A stretch of 64,000 nucleotides of DNA, from assembly GCA_028673005.1 (NCBI GenBank), contig CM054113.1:206575504-206639503 (forward strand), written 5' to 3'. Of the stretch, positions 33,543-44,325 are shown piece after piece. The position numbers were made by a program, and so were the translations under genes. Numbering within the stretch: the stretch's first letter is position 1; every line of letters starts with the position of its first letter. The stretch comes from Tanypteryx hageni (Eukaryota; Arthropoda; Insecta; Odonata; Petaluridae). The notes below the pieces were generated by a model. That model had not been told where the DNA came from. It made no database searches and worked only from the letters and a program-made list of their open reading frames with translations.

Positions 33543-33774
33543 CGGCGTTCCCATTAGGCCCCGTGGAAGTCCCGTCGTGCTGGTTCTGCTGCCCCGGTGC
33601 GTGGGGCGCGGAGGAGGCGGCTGAGGGTGGCGCGGCATTTCCGCTGCCCCTTAGGAACCGCAGTCGCTGCTCCCTCGCGGCCAATGCCCTCGCCTGCGCC
33701 TCGATGGCCGCCTGCTGGCGCACGGCCATCGCCTGCAGTTCGCCCAGCGTCACCTCCACGCCGCCCACCGGCAC
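33543..33774 (-). CDS. ASPP (TP53BP2-family) exon, start of the coiled coil
   Basis: The 232-bp exon begins after the acceptor TTTTCCGTGTCTCAG in phase 0 and ends at GGGAACGCCG|GTGAGT. It reads TLGELQAMAVRQQAAIEAQ and then AAREQRLRFLRG, a clear match to the ASPP2 stretch LTLAELQEMASRQQ...EQRLKFLK. It then has an Ala/Pro/Ser/Gln/Asn-rich linker of about 35 residues that vertebrate ASPP2 lacks at this place. The open frame continues past the donor, but those codons are intronic. Upstream exons for the N-terminal ubiquitin-like domain should lie at higher coordinates and were not found. No start codon is assigned, since this is an internal exon. Confidence 0.88.
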
Positions 33775-33952
33775 CTGAGACACGGAAAAGGAGAAAAATA
33801 ATGAAAATTTATGTGATATATTATTATTATTATAACCTAGATTTTAAATCGCATCATATTCAAATCTGCCCAGGCATCTAGATTTTGGTAGTGGGGTCTA
33901 GATTTAGGGCATACATAATTGCCTAGGTCTCTGTGGATGTGTGTGTATATGT
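33775..33952. other. Presumed upstream intron of the ASPP-like gene
   Basis: It begins with the polypyrimidine acceptor tract (minus strand) and contains no other recognisable feature. Confidence 0.5.
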
Positions 33953-34553
33953 CACGATAAACGTACGTAGTCCGGTAAATGTGCACATTTCCCGGTTAAT
34001 GTGCATATTTACCACCAAGTTCGGTAAATGTAAGTACAACATACTTTTACTGATTGGATTGGGGAAATGCACACATTTACCTAGAGACACTGGTAAATGT
34101 GGATTAACGTCGCACACAGGCCACAACTTGGCGGCGTCGCGAACATCTGTTGCAGTTTAGAAGTACGGTCAATGTGTAAATTTCCTGGTAAATGAACACA
34201 ACTAACTAAACTAAATTTGAACATGAAGGGAAATTTTACTCGGTTTGGGTAGGTTAGTCGAAGTGTTTAATGGTTCCTCCTCACGTTCACTGTGTTCCCC
34301 CCTCGGGTTGGGAAGCGATCATCTTAATATACACCAGTGGAGTCGAAACCTCGATGATTTTTATTATAAATTATAGTATTTATTAAAGTGTAGCATTTCT
34401 CATTCTTACTTATTTCCACATTTACCAAGGTACATAAGTTAAAGTGCACATTTAACGGGAATTGTACGGATAATACGTATTTCTGGAAACTTAAACTTAG
34501 ATTTACCGAGCTTGGTGGTAAATGTGCACATTTCCCGATTACGTACCTTTACC

Positions 34554-34554
<1 letters not shown>
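33953..34554. mobile_element. MITE with ~70-80-bp inverted ends carrying GTGCACATTT motifs
   Basis: The left end (CGATAAACGTACGTAGTCCG, then GGTAAATGTGCACATTTCCC) is the inverse of the right end (34480-34554). Both arms carry TTTACCACCAAG-TCGGTAAAT. The left arm holds an extra copy of the GTGCACATTT block. No transposase is present. It lies about 180 bp upstream of the ASPP exon, so probably in an intron, and abuts a (TA)n tract on its right. Confidence 0.75.

Positions 34555-34621
<67 letters not shown>
34555..34621. repeat. (TA)n microsatellite
   Basis: About 33 TA units between the MITE and the Penelope terminal-repeat remnant. Confidence 0.95.
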
Positions 34622-34624
<3 letters not shown>

Positions 34625-34652
34625 CTAAAGGAAAAAAAAGGTAGTAATGAGG

Positions 34653-34790
34653 GTGGCAACAAGGTGTTGAGGGAAGCCCAGCGGACACTCACCAAGTTGA
34701 GGACCAAGCTGGCAGGCTGCTGGGGGCGTCGAAGAGACACGTAAAACACACGAACACAAAAACACACGAACACAAAAACACACGCAAGCT
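34653..34790 (+). mobile_element. Penelope-like element terminal repeat, solo remnant
   Basis: It aligns with 6195-6317. Shared blocks are GGCAACAAGGTGTTG versus GTCAACAAGGTGTTG, GGACACTCACCAA versus GAACACTCACCAA, GTCGAAG-GACAC and ACGTAAAA. It is clearly diverged, and no coding sequence follows. As with the full element, a (TA)n tract lies just upstream. Confidence 0.8.
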
Positions 34791-35403
34791 TAATATAAAA
34801 AGGAAGGGTTGGAAAATGTTCTTGATGATCAAAGATAAAGAAAGATGTTTTTTCCCAATTAACGTGTAAACTATGGACTTAAAATTTTACTGGCTCATTA
34901 AACTATATGTAAAAAGAACAACCAGTTTAACTAAAATTTCAGGGTGATGATGACGTCGGAGAGGGGCTAAAAGGATGTGGCATGCCCCTCCTCAAGTGTA
35001 GGTAGTTTCTAAGGATGACATAGTTGGAGTATGATGTTTTGAATAAGAAAATAAAATCTCTTAATTAAACAAAAATAGTGAGTTTAGATGGTCTTCTGCC
35101 AAAATAATCAAGTTATTAAGATTTAAGAAAAATCAATGCAGTAAAAACTGAGTATAGGCTTGAAACCACCGATACTCAAAAACTCTTACCGCGGTTGGCA
35201 AAATGGTATATATTTCGCTAACCGCGGATACTCTAAACCGCGTTTGGCAAACCCTCGGTTGTATTTTATAATTCGTCTTTCAAGAACATTGAGTCGTAAA
35301 TTATTCGCTTGCGGCACCACGTCTTTCAAAATGAGGTCAGAATAACATCATGAAAGAAGAACTGGAACTAACCCCGCGAGTCTAAGGACTTGAAAAGAAC
35401 ACG
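34791..35403. other. No gene recognised
   Basis: AT-rich. A short region (35185-35255) has repeated ACCGCG-TTGGCAAA motifs in both orientations, possibly part of a decayed element. Confidence 0.4.
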
Positions 35404-35572
35404 GACAAGACCAAGGTCGCGTTCAACTCTTTCTTACGCTCCAAGAAGGTTGTAATCGATGGAACGGAACTTTAGGAGGTCATTAAGTAAGCACATTTAG
35501 GTCATATAATCACCGCAGACGGCTCGTTCGTTGGATGTGTGGACAGAATAAGGTTGTGGATAGGAGATTAGT
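35404..35572 (+). pseudogene. Decayed LINE reverse transcriptase fragment
   Basis: In one frame with two stops, the sequence reads KTKVAFNSF, VVIDGTEL, AHLGHIITADGS and VDRIRL. This order (KTKV, IDGTE, YLGH.I..DGS, RI.L) is typical of the segment just past the catalytic core in RTE/Jockey-like LINE reverse transcriptases. The catalytic YADD is not present and the flanks are unrecognisable. Confidence 0.65.
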
Positions 35573-37867
35573 GTGCACCAGAAGGTAAAAAATTTGCGTC
35601 GTTTTTGGATCAAAACGTCTCTCTTTTTCGCGAGGAGAAAGTATTAGATCATGGTGATTAAATCATTCCGTTTATTCGTAGAAATAAAAGAGACGTGACG
35701 TGGCAATGATGATAGGGAACGGAAAGTATCGTATTTGCCCGAATATAATGCGCACTTTTTTTGCCTAAAACGGCTTTCAGAAAAAACTACTAAAATGCAA
35801 TACAACGTTCCCGCTGAAATCAAAGAAAAATAAACAAAAGTTTAACTCCGAATAATTCTAAATAATTGATTAGTCTTGTCTTAACTCTATGAAAACGTTA
35901 AATTTTTGCATTTTTTCTCCGTAAAGCCTACCACTACGTCGTATTTTCCATTTTTAAAGATATCATGAAAGAAGTCTATGGTATCTTTAAAATAGGCAAA
36001 GCCATTACCTTTGCAGCGGTTGATCACACACCGAAACAAAGCCAAAAAATAAATTAAAGTTGATTTAATTAGTGGATGCATTATAATTATATGCATTTTA
36101 TTGGAAGTAGCATGTTTCCGCAACGACTAGCTAATTTTTTTATATCCAAACTGAGCTGAGTTTTTCATTCTAGCCACGAGATAACGAATTCCCGGACCAT
36201 AAGTCATATATTCATAATCAGTTTTTCCTTTTAAAAAACCTGGTTATTCATCTCTCGCAGCACGATAAACAACAGATGCTATTTCAAATAAGAAAACTTC
36301 CAAAAAATGCAACACTACCTTTTACAAGAAAAAATATTTTGCTCGCGAGTCTCGCGGAGTCTTCCCTCATTCAATAGAGCGAAGCAACAATCTATATCAA
36401 TCAAATTTACAATTCAAAAGTTCAATACTCTACGCGTACACGAAATCGGAGTGATATAAAGGAAAGTAGAAAGTTCTGAGAGAACGGAACGGAGAGAATA
36501 AGGGATGGAAAAGGATATGGGGGGATCGTGATTGTTGAGGACAAATAGAATGGAGTGATATGGTCGAGAGGAAGTTGAAGGATATGGGAAAGGGTCAGAT
36601 TTGAGGAAAGGAACAAGGGATATGAGGGATGAAGCCGAGAGGACACGGGCGGGAGATAAGAAAGTAATATGACGAATCGGATATGGAGAGAGAGAGAGAG
36701 AGAGAGAGAACGGACGGTAGGGAGATATTCCAGAAAATATACTCCCCCCCTCTCCCCCTAACCTTTTCCCTCGGATCACGTGTATATCTCTTAATACGTG
36801 ATGACGACGAAGCACACCCTCCATCAACTTTCCCTTCCGATGGTTCTCTGATTCACCATTCCAAACCACCCCTCCCAATTCACCACTCCTATTTCCTCCT
36901 TCATTGGCCTTCTCCTCCCCCTTTGGTAAACTCCTTCTCCCTCATCACATCTCCTCTTGTGAATCCGCCGTGGAAACTGCCAATATGAAATGTGCTTCCT
37001 GTCCCCGCAACCCACGCAGTCTCCCTCGCATCTTTTTTCCTCCCTTCCCACTCCCTCTCCCTATTTCCTCCTCCATCCCCATTCACACCCTCTCTCTCCC
37101 TTTCCTCCCCACACAATCCTCTCCCTCCCTCTCTATCTCCCGGAACCCTCATCTCCCGAGTCCTACTGATTTCCTTTTCCCCTTCCCCACCTGCGTGACC
37201 CCTCTCATCCCTTTCCCTGGCCAATAGGATTCGGTAAACTATTCGAGGTTGAAAATAAGATCCCGAGGGGGAGATAAGGGTCCATCGTCCTGGACGAAAG
37301 TGATTTCGGAGAGAGCGGAAGAGAGAAATGGGAAGGGGGTGCGATCGAGTTTTCACCAGGGCTTGTGAAGTGGGCGAATATGACTCCCAACGGAATGCAG
37401 CCATTGACACGTTGGCGTATGTGGGAGAAGATCAAGTTTTTTTCCCCTCCGTCCTTCTAACGCTCCCGGGTTTAAGGTCTAGTGTGGAGGGGAATTTTTC
37501 CTCCCCGAATATATATATATACATCGGCGACGTAACCCCATATTCCCTTCCGCCCGCTGTCCTCTCTTATCTTCTTGGCATTCCTTGTGACGTGTGCGAG
37601 GGAGATTATGCGGCGAAGAATGCACCCTTGGCCGACGGGAAGAGAGATATCTCTGTTTTTCGTATTTTATTATTCCTCTCCCCAAGCGAAATGAGATTTC
37701 GCACATGTGTGACCTCTTGACATATCCCTGAGCGTATCGGGGACGACATTTTCCACCAAAGTCTTCGGGTCGGCATCGGATTCCAAGGCAAAAAACATGA
37801 GGTGAGGAGAAATATTTACATTTTATTTTTGAATTGCGAAAGCGAGAAATATTTTTTACTTGAGAGC
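35573..37867. other. Mostly non-coding; one DNA-transposon-end-like sequence
   Basis: CGTATTTGCCCGAATATAAT followed by GCGCAC and a T run at 35751-35785 resembles a known style of transposon end, with a similar one at 63940. No partner end was found. Minus-strand frame 35887-36123 has no assignable domain. A GA run lies at 36683-36709, and pyrimidine-rich sequence fills about 36740-37220. Confidence 0.35.
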
Positions 37868-38146
37868 CAGGGCCGTCCTTAGGATTAATGGGGTTCTACA
37901 CAGTATTTTGAACTTGTGCACCTATGCCCGAGTTGCTAGTGGTGAGTCTACAGTATTGGAAAACTCGCCAAAAGCACTTTATTAAAATTTTAAATATTCC
38001 ATTAAAAAATTTCTAATAAGCATCAAAATGTTTTAATATAATGATAACTTAATTTTGAAAAAAAAGAACGGCTCTTTGTTGGTGTCGCAACCTTTCGTGG
38101 TGCCTCACGCGGCTGCGTATGTTGCGTAAGTCTAAGGACGGCGCTA
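37868..38146. mobile_element. hAT MITE, CAGGGCCGTCCTTAG ends
   Basis: It begins CAGGGCCGTCCTTAG and ends CTAAGGACGGCGCTA, an inverted pair with two mismatches at the outer edge. The flanking octamers (TTGAGAGC and ATTAGAGT) agree at 5 of 8 positions. No coding sequence. The 279-bp length fits a non-autonomous hAT. Confidence 0.75.
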
Positions 38147-40689
38147 ATTAGAGTCAATCCTAGATAAGAAGGAACGAATATATGAAGTACAAATCGGTAA
38201 TGTTACTCTTGTATTAATACCGAAATAGGATTAACACAACAAATCGAAAATTCCTTTAAATGTCTATTGCTAGCGAACGGGTCTCTCTCTCTCTCTATTC
38301 TCCAATCACAAATCGTAAAAGGAAAACTAAATCATGTGCGCGCCAAAGCTGTGCAACAGAAATAATCCTGAATTTGTTAACCTCCCCTCCCTTTCCTGGA
38401 TTAAACTCGAGCTTTCCAACCCGCATGCTGTTCTCTATTCGCCGTGCACTCCCTCCGGTTACGGGATTGCCCTCGGCACCGGGAGAAGTTAGGCCGACTG
38501 GTTATACATATCTGTTCCATCGCCTGCATAAGCAAACGGGGCTCTCTCCCTCTCTCTCTAGCGATGGAGTTCAACCGTAAGGGCCGTTTTATCTTCGAAG
38601 TTGGTACATCAGAGAGTTCGAAAAAGTCAAAGAATCGAGTCGCAAGTGTCCGTTTGGGACGATTCGTCAATCTGATTAATGGGACCGCATTTAGGAAGGT
38701 AATTGAAAAAGACGTGAATACGGTTTTAAGAAGATATATTCGGTAGGTAAATTTTCAACGAATGCACTTGGAGAACTGCTAACATATGACCTAAAATTAC
38801 TTTATCGGAATAATGTTGACTTTCGCAAAAGTAATCATATTTGTATAACTTTGAAGTCAACATAGAAAATAATAAGAATTTAGCAATTATAACCTTTTTT
38901 GTTAAAGACAAATAATTAACGCAGACAATTACCTTTTACATATATAATGCCATTTTTACCAAAAAAGAAATAATTTTGCCCATATTATTACAGTGATAAT
39001 TAGAACGGTCAAATTATTTTACTAATAGATCAATGTTTTCTAAAATATAACAATGTTATCTTTTAAATTATGTTTTGAGTAAACTATTTCAATGATATAG
39101 CACTTGGTGTATTGATGATAAGCCGTGAGAAGATAGTTTATTTAAAATTCGTATCAGACGAAATCTTAGAAATTTGCAGTTTCAATAGCAACAAATTTCA
39201 GAAAAACATAAAAAGTGTTTTGACTGCTTCCAATCCGACCGAATCCTTACTGCTTACATGCTTGCAAATTTACAACTTGCACGTGAACTGAGCTAGGAAG
39301 ACAAGTGATCCCGTGACTGTCTCTTAAAAGTTTTATCTCAATTTTCCGAAGTTCTCGAGAGCTCAATAAAAGATCTTGAGACTTAGAAATCGAAAAATAT
39401 TTCCCGGGATCTAATCCAAACAAAAAATGAGGTAGTATATCATTGGTTGAACTATTTTACCTCGCAGCTTCGACCTTTAAGCGCATCGTCTCGAGAGTAT
39501 TTTAACGACCTTATTTCCTAGAAGATGCTTATTTTTGTTTATCACCCCGAAAAGAGATCCACGAAGCAGTGGGGAAAAAATCATGCTTCGGAGACGCGCG
39601 AACCATCTAAAGAGAATTTTCTCTCAAAGAATTTAGTAAACAACTAGATAAATTGTACACGAAGCTCGTAATATCCGGATCTGACCCCGTGCTAGGTGTA
39701 AATTAAGCCTTTGTTTGAGAGAGAGAGAGAGTCTCCAGCTTACTGTTGCCGAGGTAACAAATGTCAGAGGTCACGAGAGCAAAGCCGTTCTATTACGTAC
39801 GTTTGCGTCCCTCTTTCCCAGGCGATTTACATTCCGTGAACCCGTGCCGGATCGAATGGATCCGTAATTTTTGGAAATATCCCGTAAGATCTTGAGTCGC
39901 AGCCAATCTCGGCTGACGTGATTGAAACTCCCTGCAGGGCGTCGCAGAGGCTCGAGAATTTCCACCACCTTCTCTCTCTCTCGACACAGAAACCGTAAAT
40001 TACACAAATAGGAGTCTTAAATGGAATCGACGGCTTAGAATTTGTTAACTGACTTCCCCTTCAGCTCGTGTATAGCGGGAGAGAGAATTTCGCGAAGAAT
40101 TTCCTCCGCAAAAAATATAAAACGTCGTAGCGTAAAAAATAGTAAAAAATGGAAACTCTAAGAGAGATAGAGAGAAAAAGAGAGAGAGAGAGAGGTGAAA
40201 AAGTACCCAGTCCGATATAAGTGTCCAGGAGTCCAGGAGCTTTCAACCGCCTAGCGCGTCTCTTGACACGGTTTTTGAAGCGAGGAGGAGGAAAAGGTAG
40301 AGGGCGAGGGATCACGGAAGGAGAAACATGAAAGGTGAACACAATAAATGAGACTGGGTGTAGTAGGACAAGCTTGGTTAAGAGACGAACCGGAAGAAAG
40401 AGGGGCGCGAGCGAGGGGAGAACAAAAACAAAAAGCGGAAGAAGCGACGATGAACGCTCGTACACTTCTACATCACGTCGCTCGAAGTTGTAGACATAAA
40501 AGTATTCTTGTATTCACGGCGTCCTCGATAAAAAAAACTACTTTTCTCGGCGCATAACAAGTTATTGAATAAGAGATGAATAAGCAACGGTTTTTGTGCC
40601 CGGCGAAGCACACTGTGGCAATTTTTAAATCGAGAAAGAGGCCTATTGCTACACTCGGGACAAAGTAACGAGCGTGCCACGGTCGCGGA
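38147..40689. other. Intergenic, no gene recognised
   Basis: Frames at 38260-38746 overlap on both strands without known domains. A GA run lies at 39717-39732. Nothing else is supported. Confidence 0.4.
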
Positions 40690-40870
40690 CATCCTTAACC
40701 AGGATTCGAACCCCGAATTTTAGTACCTCGACAGCCGAGACCGGTAACTATTTTTTAGTCAACAGACCATAGAAAGAACTTAGCCACCTACACTCACGAA
40801 CACGACAGGAATCGAACCCGCGGTCATAAGGGAGTACATACAATACAATGCCACAGAGACTGAAGATTAC
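40690..40870 (-). mobile_element. Pair of tRNA-like SINE heads
   Basis: The minus strand has two B-box matches, CGGGTTCGATTCCTG (near 40808-40822) and GGGGTTCGAATCCTGG (near 40700-40715). Each is preceded at about tRNA spacing by an A-box-like sequence (TGGCATTGTATTG and GTCTCGGCTGTCGAGG). Neither folds obviously into a full cloverleaf, so these look like SINE heads or tRNA relics in tandem. Confidence 0.45.
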
Positions 40871-43800
40871 CGTAGGAAACGCCCCCAAAATCGTTAAAAG
40901 GGGATATTTTATCATAATCATTTAATCGGAAGCAATGGAAATGAGATTTTTTTAAAAATTAGAACTCGTATCCAACAAACTTCTATGAAACAATTCCAGA
41001 ACTACGCTCGTTCCGTCCACGTCTTCTGCTTCATTAACTTTCCTATCTGAAAAGGTTTACAAAATGAAAATGTCAAAGTTCGTTCAAATCATCGATCGAG
41101 CGCAGCGAAAACCGCGAAGAGAAGCACCCGTATTTAAAAAAAGAGCGAAAATCTTGACCTTGATTTTTGAAGTAGGTACGTAGTTGCATAAGAGTGATTT
41201 ATTTTCCGGTTCGATGCAAAAAATATATAGGTATATTCAGAGCGCCGCATTTGAAATGGGGGAAGCTCTATGAAGTTATCATCTGCCTGGCGCGAAATCT
41301 TTCGCAGAGGAATTCCGCGACCAGATTTATTTTATATCCGACGGTTTACGTGTTTTTGCGCGTTTCTTTGACAAATGGGAATTTTATAGCGAATTCCGGA
41401 AACTGTAGGATACTTGCCTTTAAAAACTGGTATGATATTTATTTCAGCGTAACTCTTTCTGCGTCGAGTAATTCAAGAATCGACGATCTCGTTCATATTT
41501 GAATGCAATCAGATTTATAATAGAAGAAAGTTCAGAAGTTTAATTTCAAAAAACACAAGAAATACGAATCAACCTGATGGATGAGAAACTCATATTTTCA
41601 AACGCCTTTCATTTTCTTTTATTTCATCAATTACTGGGATAACATGAGATTCCCTATAAAAGATAGATATGCTAGAAAATCTAAGTTTCTATTATAAAAA
41701 CACGCGAACCCTTTAATTTCAATTTAATCCAATTTTTTTCAAACCTAACGAATTAAGTCGATTTTACAGTAACATGATAATTTTGTAATTTAGGCGGCAG
41801 GATCGAGTCCGGGACCTTTCTATTCATAAATCTGGTGTAAATAGTCCACGATGAATCAAATCAACGAATCATATCGATGCATTTTACAAGAGCTTCAAAT
41901 TATGTACGTTTAGTTTAGGCAGAATGGCGCTGTTACAAATCTGTGGACGAACCTAGGAACATGGCGAAGTTAGTATAAGTCACGCGTCTCAAAAAATAAG
42001 CACATTCCACCCTCGCGAAAATATTTCAAATTAATTGACAACACATTTTGGATAATGCCGCATAGTATACAGCGATTACCATCAAAATCTAAGCTCAACT
42101 GATTACTATATCCTGTAGTAGTACAGAAATAACCCATGGCAAAGAAGATGGGAATGTAACAACCAAAGTAGGAGGGAAAGTGTAAATATCTAGATTCGGG
42201 ACAATGGCAATCCAGTAACAGAAAAGTCGAATCGGGTAATTTTTCCAAATTTCTTATTTACAAAACTCGCAGACGAAAATTTCTCTCGAATTTCACTGCG
42301 ACGATTGAATCTCGAGCCTCATTGGAAACTACTTTTTTTAATGTGAGAAATCGGCATTAATTTGGAAAAGACGAAAACAGCACTGTTTCCATGACCAAAA
42401 TAATAACACAATATATCTTCGGAAACAATCCTTTAGAGTCTAAAGGATTGTCTAAAGTCTAGACAATTCGCGATTCCTTGAAGGATAAGTTGAATCGAAA
42501 AAAAACAAAGAGCGATCGTTACAGCGATAAAAGTAAAAGAAGTCCGCAAAAAACGCGTTCGGAACCCACGGTAAAAAAAGAGGCCGTGAGAGAGGAAGAG
42601 ATGGAGGATGATGATAAGGAAGGAAATGCATACGGGAGGACGGGGAACTGGCTCGCGAATGGTTTGGGGTTGACTCGAAGTAGATCCTCCGGGCGAAGTG
42701 AGCGTGTGGAAGTTGGAAAAGGACATCCACAAAACAGAAATCCCACAAAAGAGAGAGAGCGCGGGATTTCAAACTATTACGTTCATTGAAGAATCACAAA
42801 GCCCAAGCATCTCGAATAATTCGAGCTCCTGTCGTTAAAAGCAGTTCCATTCTTTACCATATCCACCGAGCGCAGTTTTTAGTAGGCCCTTCATTTCTTG
42901 CCTTGCATTGCTTAGCCCCCGTTAATTGGCCTCTGTAACCACACGTTATTTTAGCAGTAGTTTCTACAGAATTTTTTGTTCGAAAGCTAAGGGGTATAAA
43001 GATATTAAGTAGATGAGAACAAAATGAGTTAGAAAATAGGCGAAGAAAAATGAAAAATCAAATAAGTACTATAGGTTTAAATAAATCCTATTGATTATTA
43101 AAGTACATATATCATAAAAACGTGGACAATGGATATTCGAAGAATCGAACCTCCATAAATTCATAGTGGACGTTACCTCGTCTGCATTAATAGTTATTCA
43201 GATGAAGTTCTATAACTCGAAGTTTAGATAATTCTGTTTCTGGATTCCCATTACGTTCAAATTGCCGTGGTTAGTCTGCAGATATAAATGGGGAGGGAAA
43301 TTCACGAGGCATAACGAACAAGGAAAACTGGATTTAAGCTTTAAGAGTAAAAGAAAGGGTAGAGGAGCTGGAAAAGTTTAATAAGAAGGAAGATTTAGAA
43401 GAAAATTTATGCTGCGGCAAGGAAAAAAGATAAAGGGAGCGAGAGATTGCACCAGAAACGAAGGTAGAGGTAGAAGAATTTCTGAAAAGTCTGCCCTGAC
43501 CGAGAATCGAATCTGGGTAGATATTTTACCACTAAAATAACAATGCAGACTAATCTTCCCATTATCGAATAAGTGTTTTGGGGTTGAAGTCGGGTTAGCC
43601 AAGCTAGTATCAACCTTCCCCGACAGATATCCCCCAAGAGGAACGCCCAAAGAAACCGAATGCATCCCCAAGGTTAAACACCATGGAAATATTGAGAAGC
43701 TGTACTAAATGAGAAATTCTTTTAGCCTAGCTGCATGCATATAATTTAAGATCTACCCTTTTCGTTGTGTTGAGAGTGAGAAAGAGGAGAAAAACTCGAG

Positions 43801-44085
43801 GAAAAGAGAGAAAAAAGAGGGAAGGGGCAGAGGAAAAGAAGAGGACGAGATAAAACTAAGTAGGACGAATGGAAAAGGAGAAAGAGAAAGCACGAGGCAT
43901 TTAAGTTGACATAGGGTGTCGTAAATTTTCTCCCGCGATAAGGAAAGATGACGAGCGGTAGATATAAATAGAAAAAAGATGGAGATAAGTGGTTCAGCGT
44001 AAGATAGAGGAAGAGATGGGTAGGCGGGAGGAAAGAACGGATGAGGGGCCGCGGGATAGCTTAGCTCGGCTCTAGGTCACCGCCC
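40871..44085. other. Intergenic, no gene recognised
   Basis: Weak B-box-like matches lie near 43144 and 43503 on the minus strand. The Lys/Arg/Glu-rich frame at 42478-42789 shows no domain and overlaps frames on the other strand. Purine-rich sequence starts at about 43780. Confidence 0.4.
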
Positions 44086-44325
44086 GGGTAATGGAGGGAG
44101 AGAGGAGTGAGAGAAGAGAGAGTGAGAGAGAAGAGAAGGGAGAGAATAGGAGGGAGAGAAGAGGAGGGAGAGAAGAGGAGGGAGAGAAGAGGAGGGAGAG
44201 AAGAGGAGGGAGAGAAGAGGAGGGAGAGTAGAGAGAGGGAGAGTAGAGAGAGGGAGAGTAGAGAGAGGGAGAGTAGAGAGAGGGAGAGTAGAGAGAGGGA
44301 GAGGAGAGAGATGGAGAAAGGGAAG
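44086..44325. repeat. GA minisatellite with two adjacent unit types
   Basis: Six copies of an approximately 14-bp GAAGAGGAGGGAGA unit are followed by five copies of a 15-bp GTAGAGAGAGGGAGA unit. The sharp switch suggests two separate expansions. Open frames across it are artefacts. Confidence 0.92.

Noticed and set aside
42478..42789. Lys/Arg/Glu-rich 103-codon frame
   Set aside because: Composition follows local AG bias, overlapping minus-strand frames are equally open, and there is no domain.
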